Shown: positions 16,637-26,360, counted from the first letter of the stretch. The stretch: 64,000 nucleotides of DNA from Bradyrhizobium sp. SK17 (GCF_002831585.1 NZ_CP025113.1:682001-746000), one strand, 5' to 3'. Notes: generated from the letters alone by a model not told the origin. Numbers and translations are program-made.

Positions 16637-17947
16637 TCACTTCTCGCGGAACGAGCGCATGAACTGGTCGCTCATCGGCTTCATCAGGTAGGACAGCATG
16701 GTGCGGTCGCCGGTCTGCACGAAGGCCTCCACCGGCATGCCCGGGATGATCTTCACCTCGCTGCCGAGGCGCGCGACCTCCTCCGGCGGCATCGAGACGC
16801 GGATGGTGTAGTAGCTCTGCCCGGTGCGCTGGTCGGTGGTGACATCGGCGGAGACGCGGGTCACGACGCCGTTCAGCTCCGGCGTGGTACGCTGGTTGAA
16901 AGCGGAGAGCCGCAGCAATGTCTTCTGCCCGACCTGCAATTTGTCGATGTCCTGCGGATTGACCTTGGCCTCGACCGACAGGTCGTCGGCCTTCGGCACG
17001 ATCATCATGATGGCGTCACCCGCGGTGATGACGCCGCCGACGGTATGAACGGTGGATTGCAGCACCACGCCGTCCTGTGGCGCGCGGATATCGACGCGGC
17101 GGAGCTGGTCTTCCGCCGTCACCTTGCGCTCGACGAACTCGCCGATCTTGTCGTTGGTCTCGCGCAGATCCTTCGAGACCTCGGACAGCATGTCCTTGTC
17201 GACCTGGATGATCTGCAACTCGGTCTCGGTGATCTTGCCCTTGGCCTGGGCGCGCGAGGCGATGTATTGCGCGCGCTCGCCGGAGAGCCGCGCCGCGTCG
17301 CGCTCCAGCGTGGTCAGGCGGGTGAGCTGCACCAGATGCTGCTCGTAGAGCTGGCGGACGCCGACCAGCTCCTGCTGCACCAGCGCGATCTCCTTGTCCT
17401 TGGCGGCTTCCTGCGCCTGCAAGCCGGAGATCTCCTCGTTGAGCTGGGTGACGCGTTCGCGCAGTTGCGCCTTCTGGCCGGTGCGGCCGTTGACGCGGAC
17501 CTCGAACAGCTTGGTTTCGCTCGCCATGATGTCGCGAACGTCGGGATCGCCGGCCTGATCGAGCAGTTGCTGCGGAAATGCGATCTTGTCGCGGCCCTGC
17601 TGCTCGGCCTCGAGCCGGGCGGCGCGGGCATAGAGACCGTTCAGCGTCTTGACCACGATCGCAAGGCTCGCCTTCACGACCGTCTCGTCGAGACGCACCA
17701 CGATATCGCCCGCCTTGACCACGTCGCCGTCACGCACCCGGACCTCGCCGACCACGCCGCCGGTCGGATGCTGCACCTTCTTGACGTTGGATTCGACGAC
17801 CACCGAGCCCGGCGCGATCAAGGCGCCCGAGATCGGCACCGTGGCGGCCCAGCCGCCGACACCGCCGCCGAGAACGAGCACCACGGCGAGCCCGACAATG
17901 AGGTGCTTGCGGATCGAGAGATGCGCGTTGCGCGGTTGCTCCGTCAT
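16637..17947 (-). CDS. type I secretion periplasmic adaptor (HlyD/PrtE family)
   Basis: Membrane-fusion protein of 436 residues: one N-terminal membrane segment (IVGLAVVLVLGGGVGGWA), a lipoyl-like half (VQHPTGGVVGEVRVRDGDVVKAGDIV), a long central coiled-coil hairpin (about residues 95-285) and a C-terminal beta-barrel part with IRAPQDGVVLQSTVHTVGG and IIPGMPVEAFVQTGDR. The family links an inner-membrane ABC exporter to the TolC-type outer-membrane channel. Its start overlaps the stop of the ABC gene by four bases (ATGA). No outer-membrane channel gene is nearby. A plausible cargo is the VCBS-repeat protein at 33.5-37.7 kb. Confidence 0.93.
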   Translation of the reverse strand: MTEQPRNAHLSIRKHLIVGLAVVLVLGGGVGGWAATVPISGALIAPGSVVVESNVKKVQHPTGGVVGEVRVRDGDVVKAGDIVVRLDETVVKASLAIVVKTLNGLYARAARLEAEQQGRDKIAFPQQLLDQAGDPDVRDIMASETKLFEVRVNGRTGQKAQLRERVTQLNEEISGLQAQEAAKDKEIALVQQELVGVRQLYEQHLVQLTRLTTLERDAARLSGERAQYIASRAQAKGKITETELQIIQVDKDMLSEVSKDLRETNDKIGEFVERKVTAEDQLRRVDIRAPQDGVVLQSTVHTVGGVITAGDAIMMIVPKADDLSVEAKVNPQDIDKLQVGQKTLLRLSAFNQRTTPELNGVVTRVSADVTTDQRTGQSYYTIRVSMPPEEVARLGSEVKIIPGMPVEAFVQTGDRTMLSYLMKPMSDQFMRSFREK

Positions 17948-19695
17948 GGCTTGGCGTGCCCCGCATCGGCGACGATCTTGATCGGCGTCGGTACCGGCGG
18001 CGCAACGCGCTGCAACACCTGCGCCAGCACGGTCTCCTTCGGCCCGAAGGTCTGCATGCGGCCGTCCTTGAGCACCAGCAGCTGATCGACGCCCTCGATG
18101 CCGATCGGCCGGTGCGCGACCACCACGACGACGGCGCCACGCTCACGGGCGCCGCGCACCGCGCGGGTCAATGCCTCGTCGCCCTCGCTGTCGAGGTTGG
18201 AGTTCGGCTCGTCCAGCACGATCAGGAACGGATTGCCGTAAAGCGCACGCGCCAGCGCGACACGCTGGGCCTGGCCGGCGGAGAGCGCAGTACCCTGTTC
18301 GCCGACCTGGGTGTCATAGCCTTCGCGCATCTTGATGATCATCTCGTGCACGCCGGCTTCCTTGGCCGCCGCGATGATGCCGTCCGACGTGGCGTCGGGA
18401 TCGAACCGGCAGATGTTCTGCGCCACGGTGCCGGCGAACAGCTCGACGTCCTGCGGCAGATAGCCGACATGGCGACCGAGTTCGTCCGACGACCATTGAT
18501 CGAGCGCGGCGCCGTCGAGCCGCACCTTGCCGCGCGCCGGTGTCCAGACGCCGACCAGCGCGCGGATCAGCGACGATTTGCCGGAGCCGCTCGGGCCGAT
18601 CACGCCGACCCCGCTGCCGGCTTCGACGGTAAAGGAGACGTCCTGCACGATGGCGCGCTGGTCGCCCGGCGCGACCATGGTCACGGCTTCGACCGAGAGC
18701 TTCTTCTGCGGCGCCTGCAACAGCGTCTGCGCGGGCCGCGCCGGCAGCTGCTGCAACAGTCGGTTGAGCCGCTGCCAGCTCTGCCGCGCCGCGACGAACC
18801 CTTTCCAATGCGCGATCGCGAGATCGACCGGCGCCAGCGCCCGCGCGCTCAGGATCGAGCCGGCGATGATGATGCCGCCGGTGGCCTCCTGATGGATCAC
18901 GAGATAGGCGCCGACCGCGAGCACCGCGGACTGCAACATCATGCGCAGCACCTTGGCGACCGCACCGAGCCCGCCGGTGACGTCGCTCGCATGCTGGTTG
19001 CCGGACAGATATTCCTCGTTGGCCTCGTTCCAGCGCTTGTTCATCCGCCCGGCCATGCCCATCGCGACGAGCACCTCGGCATTGCGGCGGCTGGAGGCGG
19101 CGAGATCGTTGCGCCGCGCCGCCAGCGACATCGCCTCCTTGGCCGGCGTGCGCGACATGTATTCGGTGATCAGCGTCAGCGTCACCAGAATGATGGCGCC
19201 GGCCAGCGCGGTGACGCCGAGCAGCCAGTGGAACGCGAAGCAGATCGCCAGGTAGAACGGCAGCCATGGCAGGTCGAAGAACGCGCCGGGGCCCATGCTG
19301 CCCAGGAAGGAGCGCACATTGTCGAGGTCGCGCAACGGCTGCAACCCCTCGCTGCGATTGCCAGCGATCAGCGGCAGCCGCACGACGGTGTCGAACACCC
19401 GCGCATTGAGCGCCTCGTCGAGCGAGGTGCCGACGCGGCCGAGGATCCGTCCGCGCAGCAGGTCGAGCACGCCCTGGGCGATGTACAGCACCGCGGCGAT
19501 GACCACGAGACCGACCAGGGTCGGCACGCTGCGGCTCGGCAGCACCCGGTCGTAGACCTGCAGCATGAACATCGAACCTGTCAGGTACAACAGGTTGATC
19601 ATGCAACTGATGAGGCCGACACCGACGAAGGCACCGCGGCATGCGCGCAGCGCCTCAGCCAGTTCGGAACGCCGGACAGCGGGCGCACCTGCCAT
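17944..19695 (-). CDS. type I secretion ABC transporter, permease/ATPase (PrtD-like)
   Basis: Fused permease-ATPase of 583 residues. The membrane half spans roughly residues 20-310; the nucleotide-binding half has Walker A GPSGSGKSSL, the Q-loop LPQDVELF, signature LSAGQAQRVALARAL and Walker B FLIVLDEPNSNLD. It lacks a C39 peptidase domain, as in PrtD/RsaD/LapB-like exporters of RTX-type proteins. It is translationally coupled to the HlyD-type adaptor. The upstream 143-bp gap to the thioesterase holds no other gene. Confidence 0.93.
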   Translation of the reverse strand: MAGAPAVRRSELAEALRACRGAFVGVGLISCMINLLYLTGSMFMLQVYDRVLPSRSVPTLVGLVVIAAVLYIAQGVLDLLRGRILGRVGTSLDEALNARVFDTVVRLPLIAGNRSEGLQPLRDLDNVRSFLGSMGPGAFFDLPWLPFYLAICFAFHWLLGVTALAGAIILVTLTLITEYMSRTPAKEAMSLAARRNDLAASSRRNAEVLVAMGMAGRMNKRWNEANEEYLSGNQHASDVTGGLGAVAKVLRMMLQSAVLAVGAYLVIHQEATGGIIIAGSILSARALAPVDLAIAHWKGFVAARQSWQRLNRLLQQLPARPAQTLLQAPQKKLSVEAVTMVAPGDQRAIVQDVSFTVEAGSGVGVIGPSGSGKSSLIRALVGVWTPARGKVRLDGAALDQWSSDELGRHVGYLPQDVELFAGTVAQNICRFDPDATSDGIIAAAKEAGVHEMIIKMREGYDTQVGEQGTALSAGQAQRVALARALYGNPFLIVLDEPNSNLDSEGDEALTRAVRGARERGAVVVVVAHRPIGIEGVDQLLVLKDGRMQTFGPKETVLAQVLQRVAPPVPTPIKIVADAGHAKP

Positions 19696-19838
19696 TAATG
19701 TATTGTCTCTGCAAACGGTTAGGTAATGACCACGTTGTACCGACGTTTGTGGCCATCGTCTATTTAAGTCGCGCCAAACCGGAGATGGTTCGCGACCTAT
19801 TTTCGTTATGGCACAGAGGTTTGACGGAATAACCAGGG

Positions 19839-20684
19839 CTAGCCGGCCGCGGCGTCTGCCGGACTTCTCGGATAGGGCACGAGAATGACCGACATCGAGA
19901 CCCGGCCGATCTCGCCATCCACATCGAGCAGCACACCGCTCCCGACACCGAGCCCCGCCTCGGGACGCCAGCGGCTCTCGGCCCGAACGCCGACCCAGTC
20001 GCCGCGCGGTGGCCTGAACAACTGAACGGCGAGGTTCGGATTGGGGTCGGCGACGACGTTATGGACCGGGCGGGCGATGCCATGGGTCCAGTCCGCCGGA
20101 CCCAGCACCCGCGCCAGCGGGCCGGCCCCTTCGATCACGCCGTGATGCATCCGGAACCAGGCCGCGTCATCGCCGGCGCGAGCTTCCATGGCATCCATGA
20201 ACCAGCTGCGGCCATGCACGGCGTGCAGGTTCCGCAACGGAAATTGCAGCGGATCGACGGCTTCGGTCGCCTGTTCACGAAAGCCCGGGATCGCGACCGC
20301 GCGTTCGCGCGACAGCGTGACGCGCACCGTCGCGCAGGGCCGCTCTTCGCCCGCCGGCCACAGCGTGTTGTCGACGACGCTGACCCGGCCGCCCTCCGTC
20401 ACGACGCTGATCCGCGTGCGCAGCTCGGCCATCGGGGTCGGCCGCAGGAACCAGGCCGCCGCCGAGATCGCGGAGCCCCAATTGCGCGATTCTGCCAAGG
20501 CCTCGACCTCGGCGGTCAACAGGCTCGCGACCGCGCCGCCCTGGAGGCCTGCGAACGGCCCTGCCGCCAGCGCGGCAGGTTTCCAGTGATGCGGCGCGGC
20601 GAGCGGTTCGAAGATGGCCAAGGCAGATTCCCAAGGTGAGCAGGATTGAGCGTTCGGGCATTCTGGGCCAAGAATGATGGTCAT
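19839..20684 (-). CDS. acyl-CoA thioesterase-like protein (double hotdog)
   Basis: Protein of up to 281 residues that fits the thioesterase-like superfamily (two hotdog domains; segments GPFAGLQGGAVASLLTAEVEA, AAAWFLRPTPMAEL and AESRWRPEAGLGVGSGVLLDVDGEIGRVSMSV). The family hydrolyses acyl-CoA thioesters. The proposed start at 20684 overlaps the divergent LysR gene by a few bases, which is unusual; a TTG around residue 17 could be the true start. It shares its promoter region with that LysR regulator, which may control it. Confidence 0.78.
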   Translation of the reverse strand: MTIILGPECPNAQSCSPWESALAIFEPLAAPHHWKPAALAAGPFAGLQGGAVASLLTAEVEALAESRNWGSAISAAAWFLRPTPMAELRTRISVVTEGGRVSVVDNTLWPAGEERPCATVRVTLSRERAVAIPGFREQATEAVDPLQFPLRNLHAVHGRSWFMDAMEARAGDDAAWFRMHHGVIEGAGPLARVLGPADWTHGIARPVHNVVADPNPNLAVQLFRPPRGDWVGVRAESRWRPEAGLGVGSGVLLDVDGEIGRVSMSVILVPYPRSPADAAAG

Positions 20685-21636
20685 GACAAAAGGCCATTCA
20701 TCACTCGAGGTGAACAGAATTCACCCATTGGACGCCCCGGACCCTCGGGCGATCCCGCCGCTTGCGGCATTGCTCGCCTTCGAGCGCGCGGCAACGCAAT
20801 TGAGCTTCCGGCGCGCCGCGCGCGACCTGTCGCTGAGCCCTTCGGCGATCAGCCACCAGATCCGCGGGCTGGAAGAGCAGTTCGGCACCAGACTGTTCGT
20901 CCGCGGCGCGCGCTCGGTGCGACTGACCGACGACGGCGCATGCTATCTGGCAAAGGTGTCGGCCGCGCTGGCGACGTTGCAGGAGGCGAGCCGCGACATG
21001 CTGCGGCAACGCGGCCAAGCCAGCGGCGAGCTATGGATCAGCTCGTTGCCATTCTTCACCAGCGCCGTGCTGCTGCCGGCGCTGCCGGAGTTCAAGCGGC
21101 GCCATCCGCAGCTGACGCTGCGGATCGAGGCCACCCATCAATATGCAGACTTCTCCGGCTCCCGGGTCGATGTCGCGATCCGCTACGGGCGGGAGCACGC
21201 CACCGGGCTGAAGGTCGAGCCGCTGGTGGAGGTCAGGGGATTGGCTGTCTGCACGCCGGCGCTGGTCAAAGGCGGGCTGCGGACACCCGCCGACCTGTCG
21301 CGCGAGGTGCTGATCCATGTCACGAGCCAGCCGCGCGCATGGCCGGCCTGGCTGAAGGAGGCCGGGCTGCCGAACCTCACGCCGCGCGGGCATCTGTGGC
21401 TCGACAGCGTGCCGGCGATGCTGGAAGCCGCCGAACACGGGCTCGGCGTGGCGCTGGCGATGGCGCCCTTGATCAAGGTACGGCCGGGCTTCGGCAAGCG
21501 GCTGGTGGCGCCGTTCGCGTTCGAGCCGACGCATCACGAGACGATCTATCTGGTCTCCCGCACCGAACAGGCCCGGGACCGCCGGATCGCCGCCGTGCGG
21601 CGCTGGATCGCGGACGCCGTCGCGCGCGCGAGCTAA
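20674..21636 (+). CDS. LysR-family regulator
   Basis: LysR regulator of 320 residues or slightly fewer. The helix-turn-helix is LLAFERAATQLSFRRAARDL with SPSAISHQIRGLEEQFG; the effector-binding domain includes DVAIRYGREHATGLKVEPL, of GcvA type. Three closely spaced ATG codons (20674, 20677, 20683) and a GTG at 20710 leave the exact start open, and there is no strong ribosome binding site to choose between them. It is divergent from the thioesterase gene. Its stop codon TAA overlaps the stop TAG of the convergent DppD-like gene in the sequence CTAA. Confidence 0.87.
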   Translation: MMVMTKGHSSLEVNRIHPLDAPDPRAIPPLAALLAFERAATQLSFRRAARDLSLSPSAISHQIRGLEEQFGTRLFVRGARSVRLTDDGACYLAKVSAALATLQEASRDMLRQRGQASGELWISSLPFFTSAVLLPALPEFKRRHPQLTLRIEATHQYADFSGSRVDVAIRYGREHATGLKVEPLVEVRGLAVCTPALVKGGLRTPADLSREVLIHVTSQPRAWPAWLKEAGLPNLTPRGHLWLDSVPAMLEAAEHGLGVALAMAPLIKVRPGFGKRLVAPFAFEPTHHETIYLVSRTEQARDRRIAAVRRWIADAVARAS

Positions 21637-22610
21637 ACCGTCGCGGCGGCGGCCTCAGCCAGAACGCAGCGTGCCAAATGACCGGGCGCGACCTGCACGC
21701 TCGGCGGCAAACCCTCACTGCAACGTTGCTCGGCGAACTTGCAGCGCGGCGCGAACGAGCAACTGGCCGGCGCCTGATCGAGTGAGGGCGGCGTGCCCGG
21801 GATGGTCTCGAGGCGCTGGCCGCGCATCGCGCCGTGAATGGTCGAGGCCAGCAGGCCCTTGGCATAGGGATGCGCCGGCGTGCGCACGATGTCGCGCAAG
21901 GCACCCTGCTCCACGATCTGGCCGGCATACATCACCGCGACGCGGTCGCAGATCTCGATGGCGACGCCGATGTCATGGGTGACGAAGATGACGGACATGC
22001 CGAATTCCCGCTGCAACTCGCGCAGCAGCAGCAGGATCTGGATCTGCACGGTGGCATCGAGCGCCGTGGTCGGCTCGTCCGCGAGCAGGATCTTCGGCTT
22101 GCAGGCCAGCGCCAGCGCGATCATCGCGCGCTGCCGCATGCCGCCCGACATCTCGTGCGGATAGGAGTCCAGCCGTCGCTTCGCCGAGGGGATCCGCACC
22201 ACTTCGAGTATCTCGAGCGCACGCGCGGTGGCGTCGCGCTCGCTCTTGCCCTCGTGGCGCATCACCGTCTCGGCGATCTGACGCCCGATGGTGTAGACCG
22301 GATCGAGCGCCAGCGCCGGCTCCTGGAAGATCATCGAGACGGTCTGGCCGCGGAACGCGGACAGCGCGTCGTCGTCCATCGCCAGCACCTCCTGGCCCAG
22401 CACCTTGACGCTGCCGGAGATTTGCGTGCGCTTCCGCGGCAACAGTCGCATCAGCGCGCGCAAGGTCACGCTCTTGCCGGAACCGGACTCGCCGAGCAGC
22501 CCCAACACCTCGCCTTCGCCGAGCGACAGGCCGAGATCGTTCACGGCATGGACCGTGCGATCGCCGGTGAAGCGGATGTTGAGGTTGTTGATCTCGACGA
22601 GATTGGTCAT
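21633..22610 (-). CDS. oligopeptide/dipeptide ABC transporter ATPase (DppD/OppD type)
   Basis: ATPase of 325 residues: Walker A GLLGESGSGKSVTLRAL, signature MSGGMRQRAMIALALA, Walker B ILLADEPTTALD, and the C-terminal cysteine-rich OppD/F extension with TPPSLDQAPASCSFAPRC. It energises import together with the DppF-like ATPase at 24.2-25.3 kb and two permeases. It is the last gene of the seven-gene operon and overlaps the amidase stop by four bases, so the amidase is inserted between the two ATPase genes. Confidence 0.92.
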   Translation of the reverse strand: MTNLVEINNLNIRFTGDRTVHAVNDLGLSLGEGEVLGLLGESGSGKSVTLRALMRLLPRKRTQISGSVKVLGQEVLAMDDDALSAFRGQTVSMIFQEPALALDPVYTIGRQIAETVMRHEGKSERDATARALEILEVVRIPSAKRRLDSYPHEMSGGMRQRAMIALALACKPKILLADEPTTALDATVQIQILLLLRELQREFGMSVIFVTHDIGVAIEICDRVAVMYAGQIVEQGALRDIVRTPAHPYAKGLLASTIHGAMRGQRLETIPGTPPSLDQAPASCSFAPRCKFAEQRCSEGLPPSVQVAPGHLARCVLAEAAAATV

Positions 22611-24019
22611 GCGAGCTTGGGTACCTTGGCGTGGAAATCGGTCGCGCGCTGGAACGCAGCGCCGATCCGGAGCAGCGTCGCCTCCTCGAAGGAGCGACCG
22701 ATCAGTTGCATGCCGACCGGCAACCCCGCTTTGGTGAAGCCGGAGGGAATCGTCAGCGACGGCACCCCGAGATAATTGACCGGACGGGTGAACCGGGTCA
22801 GCCGCTGGATCACGGCTTCCGCGCCCGGGCCGTTGCCGACATCGCTCTCGGCGATGGTCGGCGCCGGCACCGGCGAGGACGGCGCGATGACCGCATCGAT
22901 CCCGGTGACCGCCGCATTGTGCGCAGCCAGCGCGGGTCCGCGCCAGCGCATCGCCTCGAGATAGCTGACGGCGGGAATGGTCAGGCCGTTCTGCAACCGC
23001 ATCAGCACCTGCGCGCCGTAATCCTGCGGCCGCTCGATCATCCAGCGCTTGTGGAAGGCGGCGGCCTCGGCCGCGAGCACCAGTTGCGACGCGCCGCTGA
23101 GCTGACGCTGATCCGGCAACTCGACCTTGACGATCTCGGCGCCTTCCTTCTTGAGGGTGGCCACCGTCTCGTCGAGGACGCGCGCCACCTCGGGATCGAG
23201 GTCGTCGACATAGAACGCCGTCGGGACGCCGATCTTGAGACCCTTCAGCGATTGGCCGGTCGCTGCCAAATAGTCCGGCACCGGCTGCGTCGACGCCGTC
23301 AGATCCTCGGGATCAGCACCGGCCATCAGGCCGAGCAGCAGCGCGCAGTCCTCCGCGGTCTGTGCCAGCGGGCCGACGGTATCGAGCGACTGCGACAGCG
23401 GCATCGCGCCGGCGCGGCTGACACGGCCGACCGTGGTCTTGAGCCCGGTGACGCCGCAGAAATGCGCGGGCATGCGCACCGAACCACCGGTGTCGGAGCC
23501 GAGCGCGGCGAAGGTCAGACGCGCAGCAACCGCCGAGCCCGAGCCTGACGACGAACCGCCGGTGATGTGCTCGGTGTTCCAGGGATTGCGCACCGGGCCG
23601 TAATGCACGTTGTGGCCGGTCGGCCCGAACGCGAACTCGACCATCTGCAACGAGCCGAGCCGGACCTGGCCGGCATCCTTCAGCCGCTGCAACGCGGTCG
23701 CGGTCGTCTTCGGCACGAAGTCGCGGCGGATCAGCGAGCCGCAAGTCACGACCTTGCCGGCGTCGTAATACATGTCCTTGTGCGCCAGCGGCACGCCATG
23801 CAGTGCGCCGCGGCTCTTGCCCTTCGCGAGTTCGGCGTCGGCTTCGGCCGCCGCGGCGAGCGCCGGTTCGGATTCGATCGCCATATAGGCGTTGAGGCGC
23901 GGCTGCCACTCGGCAATGCGATGCAGCACGGCGCGCGTCACCTCTTGCGAGGAGAGCTTCTTCTCGGCGATCGCCTTGGCGACCGCGGTCAGCGTCATCA
24001 GGGCCGGATCGGAGCTCAT
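22607..24019 (-). CDS. amidase, amidase-signature family
   Basis: Amidase-signature enzyme of 470 residues. The Ser-cisSer-Lys machinery is visible: Lys in PLAHKDMYYDAG, the Ser/Gly-rich GGSSSGSGSAVAARL, and GSDTGGSVRMPAHFCGVTGLK. It hydrolyses a C-N amide bond, releasing ammonia or an amine. Its start overlaps the stop of a 65-residue GatC/AtzG-like gene by four bases and its end overlaps the DppD-like gene, so it is coupled to the importer. Likely role: cytoplasmic cleavage of the imported amide. GatA proper is unlikely without GatB. Confidence 0.9.
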   Translation of the reverse strand: MSSDPALMTLTAVAKAIAEKKLSSQEVTRAVLHRIAEWQPRLNAYMAIESEPALAAAAEADAELAKGKSRGALHGVPLAHKDMYYDAGKVVTCGSLIRRDFVPKTTATALQRLKDAGQVRLGSLQMVEFAFGPTGHNVHYGPVRNPWNTEHITGGSSSGSGSAVAARLTFAALGSDTGGSVRMPAHFCGVTGLKTTVGRVSRAGAMPLSQSLDTVGPLAQTAEDCALLLGLMAGADPEDLTASTQPVPDYLAATGQSLKGLKIGVPTAFYVDDLDPEVARVLDETVATLKKEGAEIVKVELPDQRQLSGASQLVLAAEAAAFHKRWMIERPQDYGAQVLMRLQNGLTIPAVSYLEAMRWRGPALAAHNAAVTGIDAVIAPSSPVPAPTIAESDVGNGPGAEAVIQRLTRFTRPVNYLGVPSLTIPSGFTKAGLPVGMQLIGRSFEEATLLRIGAAFQRATDFHAKVPKLA

Positions 24020-24213
24020 TTCGACACCTTTGCGATCTGCGCCAGCAGGAAGCTCGCGGGTTCGAGATCGAACGGCAGCGTGCCGGCAATCGGTGCAAAG
24101 CCGTCGAAGGCCGGCCCGATCGAATTGGCGATGCGGTTCGCGACCTCGTCATCGGCCGGCACGTCGGCGACGTGCGCGATCACCTTGACGTCCTTGGGTG
24201 TGGGCCTGGTCAT
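24016..24213 (-). CDS. small GatC/AtzG-like amidase partner
   Basis: Predicted protein of 65 residues, too short to stand out. The N-terminal DVKVIAHVADVPADDEVANRI resembles the first helices of GatC, and the C-terminal LPFDLEPASFLLAQ resembles the end of AtzG-like (DUF4089) proteins, which wrap around an amidase subunit such as AtzE. The ATG at 24213 overlaps the stop of the upstream ATPase gene (ATGA), has AAAGGAG upstream, and its own stop overlaps the amidase start. This double coupling is strong support for a real gene. Role as an amidase stabilising subunit is inference. Confidence 0.77.
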   Translation of the reverse strand: MTRPTPKDVKVIAHVADVPADDEVANRIANSIGPAFDGFAPIAGTLPFDLEPASFLLAQIAKVSK

Positions 24214-25283
24214 GCCGCGTTTTCTCCTTTTGCTTTTGCCGGCGCGCGGCTGTGCCCCGAGCCAGGAATGGCCATGTAGCATGCCGCTTGATGACCCATT
24301 GTATCGAGATCGCTGAGTTTTGGCGTGTCGTTTGCGCAGAGCGGCTCCGCAAACGGACAACGGGTGTGAAACCGGCATCCTGACGGCGGATCGATCGGAT
24401 TGGGCGGATCGCCGGAGATCGGCGGCACCTCGGTGCGCTTGTCGGGATCCGATGACGGCATCGCCGCCAGCAGCGCGCGGGTATAGGGATGCGCCGGCGC
24501 ATCCCACACCGCATCGACCGGGCCGAGTTCGACGACCTCGCCGAGATACATCACCAGCACGCGGTCGGAGATATAGCGCACGACATTGAGATCGTGGCTG
24601 ATGAAGAGATAAGTCAACCCGAATTCGCGCTTCAGGTCGGCAAGCAGATTGAGCACCTGCGCCTCGACCGATTTGTCGAGCGCCGAGACCGCCTCGTCGA
24701 GGATCACGAGCCGCGGCGACAGCGCCAGTGCGCGGGCGATGTTGACGCGCTGGCGCTGGCCGCCGGACACCTCATGCGGATAGCGATTGGCAAAGATCTC
24801 CGGCCGCAGGCCGACCTTGCCGAGCAGTTCGCGCGCCAGCGTGCGCGCCGTATCATCGGCCATGCCATGGACTTTCGGTCCGAAGGCAATGGATTCCTCG
24901 ATGGTGAGGCGCGGGTTGAGCGAGGCGTAGCTGTCCTGGAACACCATCTGCACGCCGCGGCGCAGATCGCGCAGCGAGAGCGACGGGCCGACCTGCCGTC
25001 CGTCATAGATGATGTCGCCGCCATCGCGGGGCATCAGGTGCATCAGCAGCCGCGCCGTGGTCGACTTGCCGCAGCCGGATTCGCCGACGATGCCGACGGT
25101 CTCTCCCTTCATGACCGCGAAGGTGACGTCGTCGACGGCGCGCACGGTCTTGCGCGGGCTGAATAGCCCGCCGCGCACCGGGAAGTGCTTGGTCAGCCCG
25201 TTGACCTGCAACAGCGGCTGCGCGGCGCCGCCAAGGTCGGCGACCGGCTCCAACATGTCGATGGAGGTCATTGTGTCGATCAT
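24210..25283 (-). CDS. oligopeptide/dipeptide ABC transporter ATPase (DppF/OppF type)
   Basis: ATPase of about 357 residues: Walker A GESGCGKSTTARLL, signature VSGGQRQRVNIARAL, Walker B LVILDEAVSALD, and the OppF-like C-terminal extension with PSGCRFHTRCPFAEPLC. I chose the ATG at 25283 because the longer frame enters the palindromic repeat at 25301-25430; an ATG at 25271 is also possible. It is translationally coupled to the GatC-like gene downstream and follows the permease genes at 25.5-27.4 kb. Confidence 0.9.
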   Translation of the reverse strand: MIDTMTSIDMLEPVADLGGAAQPLLQVNGLTKHFPVRGGLFSPRKTVRAVDDVTFAVMKGETVGIVGESGCGKSTTARLLMHLMPRDGGDIIYDGRQVGPSLSLRDLRRGVQMVFQDSYASLNPRLTIEESIAFGPKVHGMADDTARTLARELLGKVGLRPEIFANRYPHEVSGGQRQRVNIARALALSPRLVILDEAVSALDKSVEAQVLNLLADLKREFGLTYLFISHDLNVVRYISDRVLVMYLGEVVELGPVDAVWDAPAHPYTRALLAAMPSSDPDKRTEVPPISGDPPNPIDPPSGCRFHTRCPFAEPLCANDTPKLSDLDTMGHQAACYMAIPGSGHSRAPAKAKGENAA

Positions 25284-25300
25284 ACCGAGCACGCTGGTAT

Positions 25301-25430
25301 CACCTCTTCCCACCGGGGAGAGGTCGGCGCGCAGCGCCGGGTGAGGGCTTTAGGTCCAACGAGAGGCCGTAACCCTCACCCAGATCGCATCTAACGATGC
25401 GATCTGACCTCTCCCACAGGGGGAGAGGTG
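25301..25430. repeat. palindromic intergenic repeat, CCTCTCCC family, copy 3
   Basis: Begins CACCTCTTCCCACCGGGGAG and ends TCTCCCACAGGGGGAGAGGT, with inner GGGTGAGGG and CCCTCACCC arms. Same family as 1069-1200 and 4789-4953. It occupies the gap between the DppC-like permease and the DppF-like ATPase within one operon. Confidence 0.85.
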
Positions 25431-25472
25431 GACCGTCGTTGCGGAGAGCGGCCGCGAGTATTTTCATCGTGC

Positions 25473-26360
25473 TTAGTTCCTGATGTCCATGGCGCTGCGC
25501 ATGCCGTCGCTGAGCAGATTGAAGCAGATCGAGACCGCGAAGATCATCGCACCCGGCAGCGCCGCGACCCATGGGTTGACATAGATCGCGGTGCGCAGCG
25601 TATTCAGCATCAGGCCCCATTCCGGCTCCGGCGGTTTCGTCCCCAACCCGAGGAACGAGAGGCCGGCGGCCAGGATCATCGACACCGAGATCAGGCCGGT
25701 GGCGTAGACGAAGATCGGGCCGAGCACATTGCCGAGCATGTGGACCCGCATGATGGTGAAGGGACCGGCGCCGGAGGCGCGCGCCGCCTCGACGAAATCC
25801 ATGTTGCGGACGCCGGTGGTGACGCTTTCGGCGACGCGGGTGATCTGCGGCACGAACACGATGGTCAGCGACACGATCGAATTGGTGATGCCGGCGCCGA
25901 GCGCGCCCGAGATCGCGATCGCCAGCAGCACCGACGGGAAAGCATAGAACACGTCGACGGTGCGCATGATCGCGGTGTTGAGCTTACCGCCGACATAGCC
26001 GGCGACGAGGCCGAGCGAGGTGCCGATCACGAAGGCGAGAATCACCGGCAGGATACCGATCACCAGCGACAGCCGTCCGCCATAGATCAAGCGCGCCAGC
26101 ATGTCGCGGCCGAGTTCGTCGGTGCCGAGCGGATAGCCCGGCGTGCCGATATGGCGGAGGCGGCGGATCATCGAACCCTGATAGGGATCGGCGAGATGCA
26201 GCCACGGCGCCAGCAGCGCCGAGGCAAAGATCAGCAGCAGGATGATGGCGCAGGCCATGCTGACCTTGTCGCGCCTGATCCGTCGCCCGACCGTCGCCCA
26301 GTAGCCGCGCGCCTTGCTCGCGGGTGCAGCCTGCAATGCAGTATCTGACATCGCACTCAT
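25473..26360 (-). CDS. oligopeptide/dipeptide ABC transporter permease (DppC type)
   Basis: Permease of 295 residues with an N-terminal cytoplasmic stretch, a first membrane segment (MACAIILLLIFASALLAPWL) and five more. LGTDELGRDMLARLIYGGR is the DppC-family signature, and the EAA loop EAARASGAGPFTIMRVHM contacts the ATPases. The ATG at 26360 is chosen, with another at 26351. The longer open frame upstream is out-of-frame noise over the DppB gene. A palindromic repeat at 26378-26456 fills the gap to the DppB gene. Confidence 0.9.
   Translation of the reverse strand: MSAMSDTALQAAPASKARGYWATVGRRIRRDKVSMACAIILLLIFASALLAPWLHLADPYQGSMIRRLRHIGTPGYPLGTDELGRDMLARLIYGGRLSLVIGILPVILAFVIGTSLGLVAGYVGGKLNTAIMRTVDVFYAFPSVLLAIAISGALGAGITNSIVSLTIVFVPQITRVAESVTTGVRNMDFVEAARASGAGPFTIMRVHMLGNVLGPIFVYATGLISVSMILAAGLSFLGLGTKPPEPEWGLMLNTLRTAIYVNPWVAALPGAMIFAVSICFNLLSDGMRSAMDIRN

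Noticed and set aside
16637..19695. Type I secretion genes as a bacteriocin or peptide exporter
   Set aside because: The ABC protein has no C39 peptidase domain and the pair matches PrtD/HlyD-type export of large RTX-like proteins.
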